Assembly (NCBI RefSeq): GCF_900176285.1
Contig: NZ_FWXF01000003.1
Coordinates: forward strand, 64,501 to 128,500
Reading direction: 5' to 3'
Length of the DNA stretch: 64,000 nt
DNA from: Desulfacinum hydrothermale DSM 13146
GTDB lineage: Bacteria; Desulfobacterota; Syntrophobacteria; Syntrophobacterales; DSM-9756
Below the pieces are notes generated by a model, which was given only the letters and a program-made list of their open reading frames with translations, was not told the origin of the DNA and did not search any database. Shown here one piece after another: positions 10,185 through 18,684 of the stretch. Each line of letters starts with the position of its first letter. Within the stretch, counting starts at the first letter, position 1. Position numbers and translations under genes: made by a program.

Positions 10185-11027
10185 ATGGAACCCATCCTTT
10201 TTTATAAGATGACCGGCTCCGGAAACGATTTTGTTGTGATCGACAACCGCTCTGGTTCCTTTTGCGCCGATGCGCCCAAGTGTCGGGATTTCGTCGTCCA
10301 GGTGTGCCGGCGCAAGCTGTCGGTGGGTGCCGATGGTGTGATCTTCATCGAGAACGATCCGGAATGTGACTTCCGGTGGCGCTTTTTCAATGCGGACGGA
10401 AGTGAGGCTGAGATGTGCGGCAACGGAGCGCGCTGCGCCGCCCGTTTCGCGTTTCTTACCGGGATCGTGACAGAGCGGGACCTTCGTTTTCGAACCCTGG
10501 CGGGCATCATCCGGGCCCACGTGGACGGAAGACGCGTCAAGGTGCAGATGACCGATCCCTTCGATTTCCAAGGCGCCATCCCATTGGAAGCGGCCGGTCG
10601 CTCCGTTACCGTCGATTTCATCAACACGGGCGTGCCCCACGCCGTCTGTTTCCTCCCCCAAGAGCCGGAACTGGAACAACTGGATGTGGCGGGCATGGGC
10701 CGTGCCGTGCGCTATCATGAACGATTCCAACCCGCCGGGACCAACGCCAACTTCGTGGCCGTGCTGGGCCGGGACCGACTTCGTATCCGCACCTATGAAC
10801 GGGGGGTGGAAGACGAAACGCTGGCCTGCGGCACCGGTTCCATCGCTGCCGCTCTCACCGCCCACGAGCGCGGCCTGGTCGACGTTCCCGTGCGGGTCGT
10901 GACCCAAGGGGGAGAAACCCTGACCATCCATTTCGACCGAATGGGACCGGGAGAGTACCGGAACGTCTTCCTCGAAGGAGAGGCCCGGGTTGCCTACGAA
11001 GGGCGTCTATGGCAGGAGACTCTCTAG
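10185..11027 (+). CDS. dapF: Diaminopimelate epimerase
   Basis: Cofactor-free racemase that converts LL-DAP to meso-DAP. 280 residues. Both catalytic cysteines are visible: one in the NADGSEAEMCGNGARC region and one in ETLACGTGSIA. The N-terminus KMTGSGNDFVVID is the usual substrate-binding stretch. The TAG stop at 11025-11027 lies exactly at the edge of a half copy of the dispersed repeat, so the insertion did not damage the gene. It supplies the substrate of the preceding lysA. Confidence 0.97.
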   Translation: MEPILFYKMTGSGNDFVVIDNRSGSFCADAPKCRDFVVQVCRRKLSVGADGVIFIENDPECDFRWRFFNADGSEAEMCGNGARCAARFAFLTGIVTERDLRFRTLAGIIRAHVDGRRVKVQMTDPFDFQGAIPLEAAGRSVTVDFINTGVPHAVCFLPQEPELEQLDVAGMGRAVRYHERFQPAGTNANFVAVLGRDRLRIRTYERGVEDETLACGTGSIAAALTAHERGLVDVPVRVVTQGGETLTIHFDRMGPGEYRNVFLEGEARVAYEGRLWQETL

Positions 11028-11117
11028 AAGGCTGTCTGAACACGTTCAGGTTGCTCTCTGTGGGCCCCTGCGGTCGGCCTGGACAGGCCGTTGTAGGGGC
11101 GGGTTTTGAACCCGCCT
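11027..11117 (-). repeat. Half copy of the dispersed MITE-like repeat
   Basis: About 90 bases matching one end of the repeat family seen elsewhere in this window. It has an end-like GAAGGCTGTCTG, then a block equivalent to CGCCCAGGTTGCTC, and then the GC-rich palindrome around GGGCGGGTTTTGAACCCGCC. The other half is missing. It abuts the dapF stop codon, so it lies between lysA-dapF and dapA. Strand is given relative to the copy at 19802. Confidence 0.6.
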
Positions 11118-11269
11118 CGACGACAAGTTGTCCCCGTCGCGAAAGAGTGCCGGCGCCGGCAGCAAAAACACACGTAGAGTGACACCTTTTCTCCATGGGA
11201 GCGGCCGCACCCGGCGGCCACTAGGGATGGAGCGAAAAGGTTTTGAATCTTTCCAAAGAGGAGGTTGCT

Positions 11270-12145
11270 ATGTTTCGGGGAGCCTTTGTGGCCATCGTAA
11301 CGCCGTTCCAAGACGGGGCCGTTGATGAGCCGGCTTTGAGGGACCTCATCGACTTTCAAATCGAGAACGGCACCCACGGGATCGTTCCATGCGGCACCAC
11401 GGGCGAATCCGCCACCCTCACCCATGAGGAGCACGAGCGGGTTATCGAGATCACCGTGGATCAAGTCAAGGGCCGGGTTCCCGTGCTTGCCGGCACCGGA
11501 TCCAACAATACGGCGGAAGCCGTCCGCCTGACCCGGCATGCCAAGGAATGCGGGGCGGATGGAGCCCTCATGATCGCGCCCTACTACAACAAGCCCACCC
11601 AGGAGGGCTTGTACCGGCACTTCAAGACGGTGGCGGAAACCGTGGATCTTCCCATTATCCTCTACAACATTCCGGGTCGAAGTGCCGTGAACATGGAACC
11701 GGAGACCATCGCCCGGCTCGCCCGCATCAAGAACATCGTCGGGGTGAAAGAAGCCACGGGGTCCATGAAGCAAATCACCGACATCATCCGCCTGTGCGGC
11801 GAGGATTTCGTGGTCCTTTCCGGTGAGGATTACATCACCTTCCCGCTCATGTGCGTGGGCGGCAAGGGAGTGATCTCGGTGGTCTCCAACGTGGCTCCCC
11901 GGGACATGGCGGATCTGTGCAACCATGTTCTGGAAGGCCGACTTCGGGAAGCCCACGAGCTTTACTACAAGTTGCTGCCCCTGTGCCATGCCATGTTCGT
12001 GGAAACCAATCCGGCTCCCGTCAAGACGGCCCTCAAGCTCATGGGCCGGATCGCCAGCGACCACGCACGACTGCCGCTGGTGCCCACCAGCGACGCTGGA
12101 ACGGCCAAGGTTCGACAAGCCCTGGAAGAATACGGCTTGCTCTGA
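11270..12145 (+). CDS. dapA: 4-hydroxy-tetrahydrodipicolinate synthase
   Basis: Condenses pyruvate with aspartate semialdehyde, the committed step of lysine and DAP synthesis. 291 residues, standard size. The Schiff-base Lys is in GVKEATG, the catalytic Tyr in LYNIPGRSAVNM, and the loop GTTGESATLTHEEH carries the Thr pair. ATG 11270 behind AAAGAGGAGG was chosen; the frame runs back to 11243 without a better start. The 242 bases upstream hold the half repeat and presumably the promoter of dapA-dapB-dapL. Confidence 0.97.
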   Translation: MFRGAFVAIVTPFQDGAVDEPALRDLIDFQIENGTHGIVPCGTTGESATLTHEEHERVIEITVDQVKGRVPVLAGTGSNNTAEAVRLTRHAKECGADGALMIAPYYNKPTQEGLYRHFKTVAETVDLPIILYNIPGRSAVNMEPETIARLARIKNIVGVKEATGSMKQITDIIRLCGEDFVVLSGEDYITFPLMCVGGKGVISVVSNVAPRDMADLCNHVLEGRLREAHELYYKLLPLCHAMFVETNPAPVKTALKLMGRIASDHARLPLVPTSDAGTAKVRQALEEYGLL

Positions 12146-12274
12146 TCCCAGCCGGCCCGGCCGCCTTTGGATTTTCCAGGACCTTTGAGGGAGATGGTGT
12201 ACCCATGACCAATTTCTCCGGACATAGGGAAGCCCCAGGACGGTCCACACCTTCCATGACGGTTCACGGGCGGC

Positions 12275-12307
12275 GGATTACGGGTTAGGGTTGATGGATT
12301 ACGGGTT
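12275..12307. repeat. Short direct repeat between dapA and dapB
   Basis: The 12-mer GGATTACGGGTT occurs at 12275-12286 and again at 12296-12307 with a 9-base spacer. It lies in the 205-base gap between dapA and dapB, about 45 bases before dapB. It could be a regulator site, but two exact copies of 12 bases may also be a chance tandem duplication. No known operator matches. Confidence 0.4.
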
Positions 12308-12350
12308 CAGCGCACAGGGAAAGCGATCCCAATAAGAGGAGGATACCGCC

Positions 12351-13154
12351 ATGGTGCGAGCAGCGGTTGCAGGCATTGGGGGCCGCATGGGATCACGTAT
12401 TGCCCAGATTCTCAAAGAAGAAGACGGCATCCAGCTGGTGGGGGGCTTCGAGCGCGCCGGACACCCGGCCGTCGGCCAGGATGTCAGCTCTATCACGGGC
12501 GGAGCCCCGACGGGACTGCTCGTCTCCGGATCCTTTCAGGAACTGCCGGGACCCGTCGATGTGGTCATCGACTTCACCACCGCAGATGCCTCCCTGGCCA
12601 ACCTGCAGGCAGCCGCCGAAAGAAAGCCGGCCATGGTCATCGGATCCACGGGCTTTACCCCGCCCATGCTGGAAAAGGCCCGTTCCCTCGCCCGTTCCAT
12701 CCCGTGCGTGCTGGCTCCCAATATGAGCGTGGGGGTCAATGTGCTGTTCAAGGTGGTGGAGGAACTCACCCGTCTGCTGGGCCCCGCCTACGATGTGGAA
12801 ATCGTGGAGACCCACCACCGGTTCAAGAAGGACGCTCCCAGCGGCACGGCCCTGCGGCTTGCCGAAGCGGCCGCCGCGGCTCGCGGCCGCCGACTGGAAG
12901 AGGTGGGCGTCTTTGAGCGCCATGGACTGATCGGCGAGAGGCCGGAAGGGGCCATCGGAGTTCAGACCCTGCGCGGCGGCGACGTGGTCGGGGAACATAC
13001 GGTGCTTTTTGCCGGGATGGGCGAAAGAATCGAGGTGACCCACCGGGCTCACAGCCGGGACAACTTTGCCCGTGGAGCCGTTCATGCGGCCAAATGGGTT
13101 GTGACGCAACCCCCTGGACTTTACGACATGCAAGACGTGTTGAAACTGCGTTAA
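12351..13154 (+). CDS. dapB: 4-hydroxy-tetrahydrodipicolinate reductase
   Basis: NAD(P)H-dependent reductase following DapA. 267 residues. The N-terminal Rossmann motif AVAGIGGRMGSRI binds the nucleotide, VIGSTGF is the mid-domain motif, and the substrate site EIVETHHRFKKDAPSGTA with the catalytic His pair and Lys is complete. AAGAGGAGG lies just before the ATG. dapL follows 20 bases after the stop, so dapB and dapL are almost certainly in one message. Confidence 0.97.
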   Translation: MVRAAVAGIGGRMGSRIAQILKEEDGIQLVGGFERAGHPAVGQDVSSITGGAPTGLLVSGSFQELPGPVDVVIDFTTADASLANLQAAAERKPAMVIGSTGFTPPMLEKARSLARSIPCVLAPNMSVGVNVLFKVVEELTRLLGPAYDVEIVETHHRFKKDAPSGTALRLAEAAAAARGRRLEEVGVFERHGLIGERPEGAIGVQTLRGGDVVGEHTVLFAGMGERIEVTHRAHSRDNFARGAVHAAKWVVTQPPGLYDMQDVLKLR

Positions 13155-13174
13155 GGTGCTGATTGGAGGAAGGC

Positions 13175-14341
13175 ATGGCGTTTGAGTTTGCAGATCGAGT
13201 CAAAAAACTCCCCCCCTATCTCTTCAAGGAAATCGACCGACTGAAAGCGGAACTGATCGCCCAGGGCGTGGATGTGATCAACCTGGGCGTGGGCGATCCC
13301 GATCTGCCCACTCCCCAACACATCATCGACCGTTTGCACGAGGCCGCACAGGATCCGGCCAACCACCAGTATCCGTCCTACAGCGGTATGAACGACTTCA
13401 AGGGCGCCGTGGCCCGTTGGTACCAGCGCCGCTTCGGCGTGGAGCTGGATCCCAACTCGGAAGTGATCACCCTGATCGGATCCAAGGAAGGCATCGCCCA
13501 CCTTCCGCTGGCCTTCATCAACCCGGGGGATGTGGCCCTGGTTCCCAGCCCGGCTTATCCGGTCTACAGTGTGGCGGTGATGTTTGCGGGCGGCACGTCC
13601 CACCCAATGCCCCTGGTCCAGGACAACGGGTTCCTGCCGGACCTGGAGGCCATTCCCGCCGATGTGGCCCGCCGGGCCAAGCTCCTTTTCATCAACTATC
13701 CCAACAACCCCACGGGCGCCACGGCGGAAGCGGACTTTTACGAGAAGGTGGTTGCCTTTGCCAAAGAATACGACATCATCGTCTGCCACGACGCCGCCTA
13801 CACGGAAATGGCCTTCGACGGATACAAACCCATGAGCTTCCTGGAGGTGCCCGGGGCTAAGGAAGTGGGCATTGAATTCCATTCCCTCTCCAAGACCTAC
13901 AACATGACCGGATGGCGTCTGGGATTTGCGGTGGGCAACGCCCACGTGCTGGAGGGCCTGGCTCAGATCAAGAGCAACGTGGATTCGGGAGCCTTCAACG
14001 CCATTCAGCTGGCCGGCATTGCGGCCCTGGAAGGGGATCAGTCCTGCGTGCACCAGATGCAGGCCACCTACCAGGAACGCCGGGATGTTCTGATCGAGGG
14101 ACTGCATGCGGTGGGCCTCCGTGCGGAGCCGCCCAAGGCCACTTTCTACGTGTGGTGCCCGACGCCCAACGGCATGAGCTCGGCCCAGTTCACTTCGCTG
14201 CTGCTCAAGGAAGCGGGCATCGTCACCACGCCGGGAAGCGGCTTCGGTGCGCCCGGAGAGGGCTTTGTGCGCATGGCCCTCACGGTGAGCAAGGAAAGGA
14301 TTCAAGAAGCGGTGGAGCGTATCCGCAAAGTCTCTTTGTAG
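13175..14341 (+). CDS. dapL: LL-diaminopimelate aminotransferase
   Basis: Fold-type I PLP aminotransferase that converts tetrahydrodipicolinate directly to LL-DAP, so no succinyl or acetyl steps are needed. 388 residues. Motifs include [12 protein letters not shown] near the N-terminus, [10 protein letters not shown], and the PLP Lys in [18 protein letters not shown] 13175 behind TTGGAGGA was chosen over the TTG at 13163, which overlaps that site. DapL assignment rests on overall similarity and on position right behind dapA-dapB; a general aspartate-type transaminase would otherwise be possible. The TAG stop runs straight into a half copy of the dispersed repeat. Confidence 0.92.
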   Translation: MAFEFADRVKKLPPYLFKEIDRLKAELIAQGVDVINLGVGDPDLPTPQHIIDRLHEAAQDPANHQYPSYSGMNDFKGAVARWYQRRFGVELDPNSEVITLIGSKEGIAHLPLAFINPGDVALVPSPAYPVYSVAVMFAGGTSHPMPLVQDNGFLPDLEAIPADVARRAKLLFINYPNNPTGATAEADFYEKVVAFAKEYDIIVCHDAAYTEMAFDGYKPMSFLEVPGAKEVGIEFHSLSKTYNMTGWRLGFAVGNAHVLEGLAQIKSNVDSGAFNAIQLAGIAALEGDQSCVHQMQATYQERRDVLIEGLHAVGLRAEPPKATFYVWCPTPNGMSSAQFTSLLLKEAGIVTTPGSGFGAPGEGFVRMALTVSKERIQEAVERIRKVSL

Positions 14342-14440
14342 GAGTCTGCCGGAAAGCGCCCAGATCGCTCCCTTGTTGCCTTGTGCAGATAAAAGGTGTG
14401 GGACCGGCAGATGGGCCCGTGCTGCGGGATCCGCCGTGCG
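14341..14440 (-). repeat. Diverged half copy of the dispersed MITE-like repeat
   Basis: The first 90-100 bases after dapL resemble one end of the family: GGAGTCTGCCGG corresponds to the terminal GGAGCCTGTCCG, then AGCGCCCAGATCGCTCCC and a GGGCCCGT block follow as in the copy at 44027. The element fades out after that. The terminal G is the last base of the dapL stop codon, the same arrangement as at dapF. Confidence 0.5.
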
Positions 14441-14803
14441 GGTGTAGAGACGGGTTGGTCTCTTTTCGTATCGCCTTGGCAGTGTGGCACGCCCATGAAG
14501 CCGCACGCATCAGATGTCAGGATAAAAGGAAACGGGCTTTGCCCTCGTACGGGCGCCCTGGAGAACGCCGGCCAACGGCGTGCTCCGACGAGGCTCCTTC
14601 CCAAAAGCCTGTTTTTGGAAGAAGTGCTGGGACCTCATCACCGTTGAGGGCGTTTGCGAAAGCGCTGGTGCTGCGCGCTTCCGCGAAGGCCCACAGTCAT
14701 CACATAGACGTCTATCCTGCACCTTGGCGGAGATGCGACCCCCGCAGCCGGTTCGCGGAAGCCGGCCACGGTGGAGCCGGGCACTGGAAGGCGGGAGAGG
14801 CCG
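14441..14803. other. Gene-free stretch between dapL and folK
   Basis: About 360 bases with no credible gene in six frames. Several short GC-rich inverted stretches are present, but none is followed by a T-run. The folK promoter must lie here or upstream; no clear -35/-10 pair could be picked out. Confidence 0.5.
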
Positions 14804-15307
14804 ATGGATCAGTGGCAAACGGCCCACATTGGGTTCGGCGGCAACATGGGAAATCCGGAAACCACCTTCCGAGAGGCGCTGGAGGTCCTCGGGGGTACGG
14901 AAGCAATCCGCCTGATGGCCGTCTCCTCCCTTTACCGGACCCGGCCCATCGGATTGGAAGATCAGGCATGGTTTCTCAATGGCGCCTTGGCCTGTCGTAC
15001 ACGGCTGGATCCACACGCCCTTTTGAGGGTGCTTTTGGCCATTGAAAAACGTTTCGGCCGGGAACGCACCGTGCGTTGGGGCCCCAGGACGCTGGACCTG
15101 GATCTTCTCTTTTACGGGGGGCTCATTCTGGACACGGCGGAATTGACCGTCCCCCACCCCCGGGCCCATGAGCGCCGCTTTGTGTTGGAGCCGCTCCAGG
15201 AGATCGCCCCGGACCTGTGCCATCCCCGGATTGGCCGGACCGTGAGTCAGCTCCTGGAGGAACCGTCCGTGCAGGCTCAGGCCGTGGAAAGGTGGAAGCC
15301 GCTATGA
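14804..15307 (+). CDS. folK: 2-amino-4-hydroxy-6-hydroxymethyldihydropteridine pyrophosphokinase
   Basis: HPPK, which transfers pyrophosphate from ATP to the pterin in folate synthesis. 167 residues. The signature RWGPRTLDLDLLFYG with the two Asp residues that hold magnesium is intact, as are the N-terminal IGFGGNMGNPE and the VPHPRAHERRFVLEPL region. ATG 14804 follows GGGAGAGG; the frame is open to 14771 without a better site. It overlaps the next gene by four bases (ATGA). Confidence 0.95.
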   Translation: MDQWQTAHIGFGGNMGNPETTFREALEVLGGTEAIRLMAVSSLYRTRPIGLEDQAWFLNGALACRTRLDPHALLRVLLAIEKRFGRERTVRWGPRTLDLDLLFYGGLILDTAELTVPHPRAHERRFVLEPLQEIAPDLCHPRIGRTVSQLLEEPSVQAQAVERWKPL

Positions 15308-15576
15308 TTCGCCTGCTGATCTATGCCCTGCTGGGCTACCTTCTTTATCGATATTTCAAGCCCAAGCTGTCCAAAACAGATTCCGAACAGGATTCGGGAC
15401 GTGCGGACCAGCAAGCCGACCTCATCAAGGACCCCCAGTGCGGCACCTACTTCCTCAAGCGACACGGAGTTCGGGCGCGCATCGGGGGAAAAGATGTCTA
15501 TTTTTGCAGTCGCCAGTGCCGGGATTCCTACCTGGCCGGCCAAGGAAACCCCCACGGAAAGTCCCGTGGAACCTGA
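15304..15576 (+). CDS. Small membrane-anchored YHS/TRASH-like protein
   Basis: A 90-residue protein with an N-terminal hydrophobic segment (about residues 3-17), a polar linker, and a Cys-containing C-terminal module: DPQCGTYF (Cys46) followed by VYFCSRQCRDSYL (Cys68, Cys72). This Cys spacing and the final aromatic/Leu pattern resemble the YHS/TRASH metal-binding fold and the PP0621-type small proteins. The start overlaps the folK stop (ATGA), which supports real translation. Function is unknown; metal sensing or trafficking at the membrane is an inference. Confidence 0.75.
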   Translation: MIRLLIYALLGYLLYRYFKPKLSKTDSEQDSGRADQQADLIKDPQCGTYFLKRHGVRARIGGKDVYFCSRQCRDSYLAGQGNPHGKSRGT

Positions 15577-15611
15577 CAGCCAATGGTTGAGGAAAGGAGT
15601 GGAACAAAAGC

Positions 15612-16271
15612 ATGAAGTTTTTCATCGATACGGCCAACCTCAAGGAAATCGAAGCGGCCCACGCCCTGGGGGTACTGGACGGCGTCACCACCAATCCTTC
15701 CCTGATCGCCAAGGAAGGGATTACCGATCGCCGGGGGTTCCTGGATCACATCAAGAAGATCTGCGAACGGGTCGAGGGACCGGTGAGCGCCGAGGCGGTG
15801 AGCACCACCGGTGAGGACATGATCGCGGAAGCCCGGGAGCTGGCCGCCATCCATCCCCACGTGGTGGTCAAGATCCCCATGACCACCGAAGGGCTCAAGG
15901 CGGTGAGCCGACTTGCCGATGAGGGTATCAAGACCAACGTGACGCTGGTCTTCTCGCCCCTGCAGGCCCTTTTGGCCGCCAAGGCGGGAGCCACCTATGT
16001 GAGCCCCTTCGTGGGGCGATTGGACGATATCGCCGCGACGGGAATGGATCTCGTGGAACAGATCGTGGACATCTATTCCAACTACCTCTTTGAGACGGAA
16101 ATCATTGTGGCCAGCATCCGCAATCCGCTCCACGTGCTGGAAGCCGCCCGAATGGGTGCGGACATCGCCACCATCCCGTACAAGGTGATCGACCAGCTGG
16201 TGCGGCATCCGCTGACGGACATCGGCATGGAAAAGTTCCTGAAGGACTGGGAAAAGGTGGAGGGCCAATAG
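15612..16271 (+). CDS. Transaldolase-type fructose-6-phosphate aldolase
   Basis: 219-residue small transaldolase-family protein (TalC/FSA class). The N-terminus [13 protein letters not shown], the [13 protein letters not shown] loop and the Schiff-base Lys in [14 protein letters not shown] are all visible. Such short enzymes either cleave fructose 6-phosphate or act as transaldolase in a non-oxidative pentose pathway, and sequence alone does not decide. GAAAGGAGTGG lies upstream of the ATG. Confidence 0.9.
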   Translation: MKFFIDTANLKEIEAAHALGVLDGVTTNPSLIAKEGITDRRGFLDHIKKICERVEGPVSAEAVSTTGEDMIAEARELAAIHPHVVVKIPMTTEGLKAVSRLADEGIKTNVTLVFSPLQALLAAKAGATYVSPFVGRLDDIAATGMDLVEQIVDIYSNYLFETEIIVASIRNPLHVLEAARMGADIATIPYKVIDQLVRHPLTDIGMEKFLKDWEKVEGQ

Positions 16272-16307
16272 GGGACGCCCTTCGCCTCAATGGGAGATCG
16301 GACGGCC

Positions 16308-16919
16308 ATGGACGGAAAAGGGAGATCAGTGGGACTCTGTGCCATCCTGGCCGCCCTCTGGGTGGTGCTTGGGTGGGGCACGCACATCCCTTCGGCCCAT
16401 GCCGGATCCATCTACAAGTATGTGGACGATCAGGGCGTGGTCCACTTTACCAACGTACCCACATCGCCCGCCTACCGGAAGGTGGATCTGCCCCCCTTGC
16501 CCACGCTTCCCCTACCGCGGGCCATGTCGGAGGACGCCTTCGACCAACCCATTCGCAAGGCCGCCTCCACTTTCGGGGTTGACCCACGGCTCGTTCGTGC
16601 CATCATCAAGGCGGAATCGGGCTTCGATCCCACGGCCGTCTCCCACAAGGGCGCCATGGGCTTGATGCAACTCATGCCCCAAACGGCCAAGGAGATGGGG
16701 GTCAAGAACCCGTTCGATCCCATGGAGAATATCTTCGGCGGGGTACGCTATCTCAAGGCAATGCTGCGCCGTTTCAACAACAGCCTCTTGCTGGCCTTGG
16801 CGGCCTACAACGCCGGCCCGGAAGCGGTGGAAAAGTACGGAGGTATTCCCCCCTTCCAGGAGACCAACGCCTACTTGAGGCGGGTACTTCGACACTATAT
16901 GAGATACAAAAGGCGATGA
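16308..16919 (+). CDS. Lytic transglycosylase with DUF4124-like N-terminal segment
   Basis: A 203-residue secreted murein hydrolase. The signal peptide covers about residues 1-31 (ending SAHAG), followed by a DUF4124-type strand [17 protein letters not shown], then an SLT domain from about 75 to 195. The catalytic Glu is in [27 protein letters not shown] and [13 protein letters not shown] are the classic SLT motifs. ATG 16308 is preferred because GGGAGA lies 10 bases before it; the in-frame ATG at 16290 is an alternative. The stop overlaps pgsA (ATGA). Confidence 0.9.
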   Translation: MDGKGRSVGLCAILAALWVVLGWGTHIPSAHAGSIYKYVDDQGVVHFTNVPTSPAYRKVDLPPLPTLPLPRAMSEDAFDQPIRKAASTFGVDPRLVRAIIKAESGFDPTAVSHKGAMGLMQLMPQTAKEMGVKNPFDPMENIFGGVRYLKAMLRRFNNSLLLALAAYNAGPEAVEKYGGIPPFQETNAYLRRVLRHYMRYKRR

Positions 16920-17524
16920 CACGCGACGAGTTTTCCAAGAAAAATCTTACGGCCCTGCCCAACCTGCTCACCTATCTGCGCATGATCGCCATTCCGGTCA
17001 TCCTCGTGGTGCTGAATCCGCCCACCACGGGATACCGAATGAATGTGGCCTTTGTCCTCTACGTCATGGCCTCGGTCACCGATTACTTGGACGGCATCCT
17101 GGCGCGCCGTTACGACATGGTCACCTCGGTGGGCAAGCTCCTGGACCCCTTGGCCGACAAGCTTCTCACCTGCGGCGTGCTCATCATGCTCATCGAATTG
17201 AACAAGGTTCCCGGCTGGGTGGTTTTTCTCATCATCGGCCGGGAATTCACCATCACCGGTCTCCGCTCCATCGCCGCCAGCCAGGGCCTCATCCTGGACG
17301 CCAGTCGCATGGGCAAGAACAAGATGATCTCCCAGACCATCGCCATTCTCCTTCTCCTGCTCCACGTCCCGGTGCTCAGCAAGGCCTTGTGGATCCTGGG
17401 TACGATTTTCCTCTGGATCTCCGTGATCCTCGGCTACTGGTCCGCGGCCGGTTATTTCCAGGACTTCTACCGAAAGGCCAAAGGGCTCAAGGCCGCGCGG
17501 GAGAGCGGATCAACACAGCCTTGA
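16916..17524 (+). CDS. pgsA: CDP-diacylglycerol--glycerol-3-phosphate 3-phosphatidyltransferase
   Basis: Makes phosphatidylglycerol phosphate, the first step to phosphatidylglycerol. 202 residues with several membrane segments. The CDP-alcohol phosphotransferase motif, pattern DG-x2-AR-x8-G-x3-D-x3-D, is visible from [19 protein letters not shown] into KLLDPLADK. The N-terminal NLLTYLRM is also typical. The gene overlaps the preceding transglycosylase gene by four bases and is the last plus-strand gene before the tRNA. Confidence 0.95.
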   Translation: MTRDEFSKKNLTALPNLLTYLRMIAIPVILVVLNPPTTGYRMNVAFVLYVMASVTDYLDGILARRYDMVTSVGKLLDPLADKLLTCGVLIMLIELNKVPGWVVFLIIGREFTITGLRSIAASQGLILDASRMGKNKMISQTIAILLLLLHVPVLSKALWILGTIFLWISVILGYWSAAGYFQDFYRKAKGLKAARESGSTQP

Positions 17525-17563
17525 CATCCGGGCCGTTTTGGGCTAATGAGTAATCCCACAGAC

Positions 17564-17638
17564 GGCGGCATACCCAAGTGGTAAGGGAGCGGTCTGCAAA
17601 ACCGTTATTCACCGGTTCGAATCCGGTTGCCGCCTCCA
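17564..17638 (+). tRNA. tRNA-Cys (GCA)
   Basis: The 75 bases fold as a cloverleaf. The acceptor stem GGCGGCA pairs with TGCCGCC, the anticodon loop reads CTGCAAA with anticodon GCA (cysteine), the T arm contains GGTTCGAATCC, and CCA is encoded at 17636-17638. It lies alone, 39 bases behind pgsA and just ahead of a strong terminator. Confidence 0.95.
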
Positions 17639-17644
17639 TCGTTC

Positions 17645-17679
17645 AAAAAAAGACCGTGCCCACAGCACGGTCTTTTTTT
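17645..17679. terminator. Bidirectional intrinsic terminator
   Basis: A perfect stem of GACCGTGC and GCACGGTC with a five-base loop, flanked by seven A on the left and seven T on the right. It ends the pgsA/tRNA-Cys transcript on the plus strand. Read on the minus strand, it equally serves the convergent gene that ends at 17696. Confidence 0.92.
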
Positions 17680-17695
17680 GCCCTCTCCTGCGCAA

Positions 17696-18346
17696 TTACC
17701 ACGGACACTCCACCATGTACTCAACGATCTTTCTTTTCCTGTTATTGGCCAGATTGCAATCATCGTTGGCTATATCCTCGTCCTCATAGGTGGCGGGGAA
17801 GGTATGGATCCAAGCAGTAATTTCCTTTTCCGCCTTACACTCGCCTCGACGGGGATCCCGATGCCCAATTCCTCGAAATCCTCTGATTTCATACCTGGGT
17901 ATCACCGTAAAGGTGGCTCCACGGGCGAGATTCCGGATGGGTTCGGACATGATCTGTTCTGTCCTGCCGGAAGACGTGTCATGCACTTTAATGTTGAGAG
18001 TCGGCGTATGGGATGAACTGGCCCTAAAATCCACTTCACCTTCGTTGACAACCAAGACATGGATATCGATTCCCTTGTTTCTTCCTAGGGTCACCGAAGC
18101 GGGTCGCATTTTCTTCAGCACCAAGTCCGGTCCCCCCGTACAGGGGTGTAATCTCTGAACTTCCTTACCAAGTTTTGCGGGCACTTGGCTGTTCAGATCT
18201 TTCTGCCCTGGTTTCAAAGTCTTTGTCCTTAGCACGGGATTGCCGCACACTCCCGATGCCGGGAATAGCAGGAGGCCGAGTATGACCCAACAAATAAAAT
18301 CAAAAGGAAGTCTTCGGTTTTCCACTTGGCCAGCTCTCCTTTTCAT
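17696..18346 (-). CDS. Predicted exported protein of unknown function
   Basis: 216 residues. An N-terminal basic patch and a hydrophobic stretch (about residues 15-33, ending ASGVCGN) form a signal peptide. The mature part has an Ig/CARDB-like pattern (PDLVLKKMRPA, IDIHVLVVNEGEVDFRASS) of the kind found in extracellular adhesion or binding modules. Three or more Cys residues in the mature part could form disulfides. It is convergent to tRNA-Cys and shares its terminator. Local base composition looks less GC-rich than the neighbours, which may mean recent acquisition. No family was recognised with certainty. Confidence 0.7.
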   Translation of the reverse strand: MKRRAGQVENRRLPFDFICWVILGLLLFPASGVCGNPVLRTKTLKPGQKDLNSQVPAKLGKEVQRLHPCTGGPDLVLKKMRPASVTLGRNKGIDIHVLVVNEGEVDFRASSSHTPTLNIKVHDTSSGRTEQIMSEPIRNLARGATFTVIPRYEIRGFRGIGHRDPRRGECKAEKEITAWIHTFPATYEDEDIANDDCNLANNRKRKIVEYMVECPW

Positions 18347-18684
18347 GGCATCTCCTCCCCGCTCATATTGAATCCGTTTCCCACAACACTTTGCCCCTCC
18401 GGGTTACATATCGCCTTCCTAGCCGCACCTCAATAGCCTGTCCGAAGGCACAATGAGCTTTCGGCCCATAACGACTGGATAGGTCTTCGGATGGGATGAT
18501 GGCGCCTGGTCAGGCGAAGAGTTGGAGTATCGCCTTGCTCAGAGGCTATGCAAGGCCATATCCAAAAGGATTCCCAAAGCAACTTGACCCTTCATTCTCT
18601 ATGGGGCACCACACAAACATAACGAACGACAACAAAAGCCCCCCTGAATGATGGGTAATGAATGGAAGACTGGGGCCGCACGCC
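18347..18684. other. Gene-free stretch, less GC-rich than its surroundings
   Basis: About 340 bases between the exported protein gene and the alcohol dehydrogenase gene, both on the minus strand. It should contain the promoter of the former. A fragment AGCCTGTCCGAAGGC near 18435 resembles the end of the dispersed repeat but is too short to call. Nothing else was recognised. Confidence 0.45.

Noticed and set aside
14441-14803. Possible gene or RNA between dapL and folK
   Set aside because: Several short frames exist but none has a start site or motif, and no stable riboswitch-like fold could be argued.
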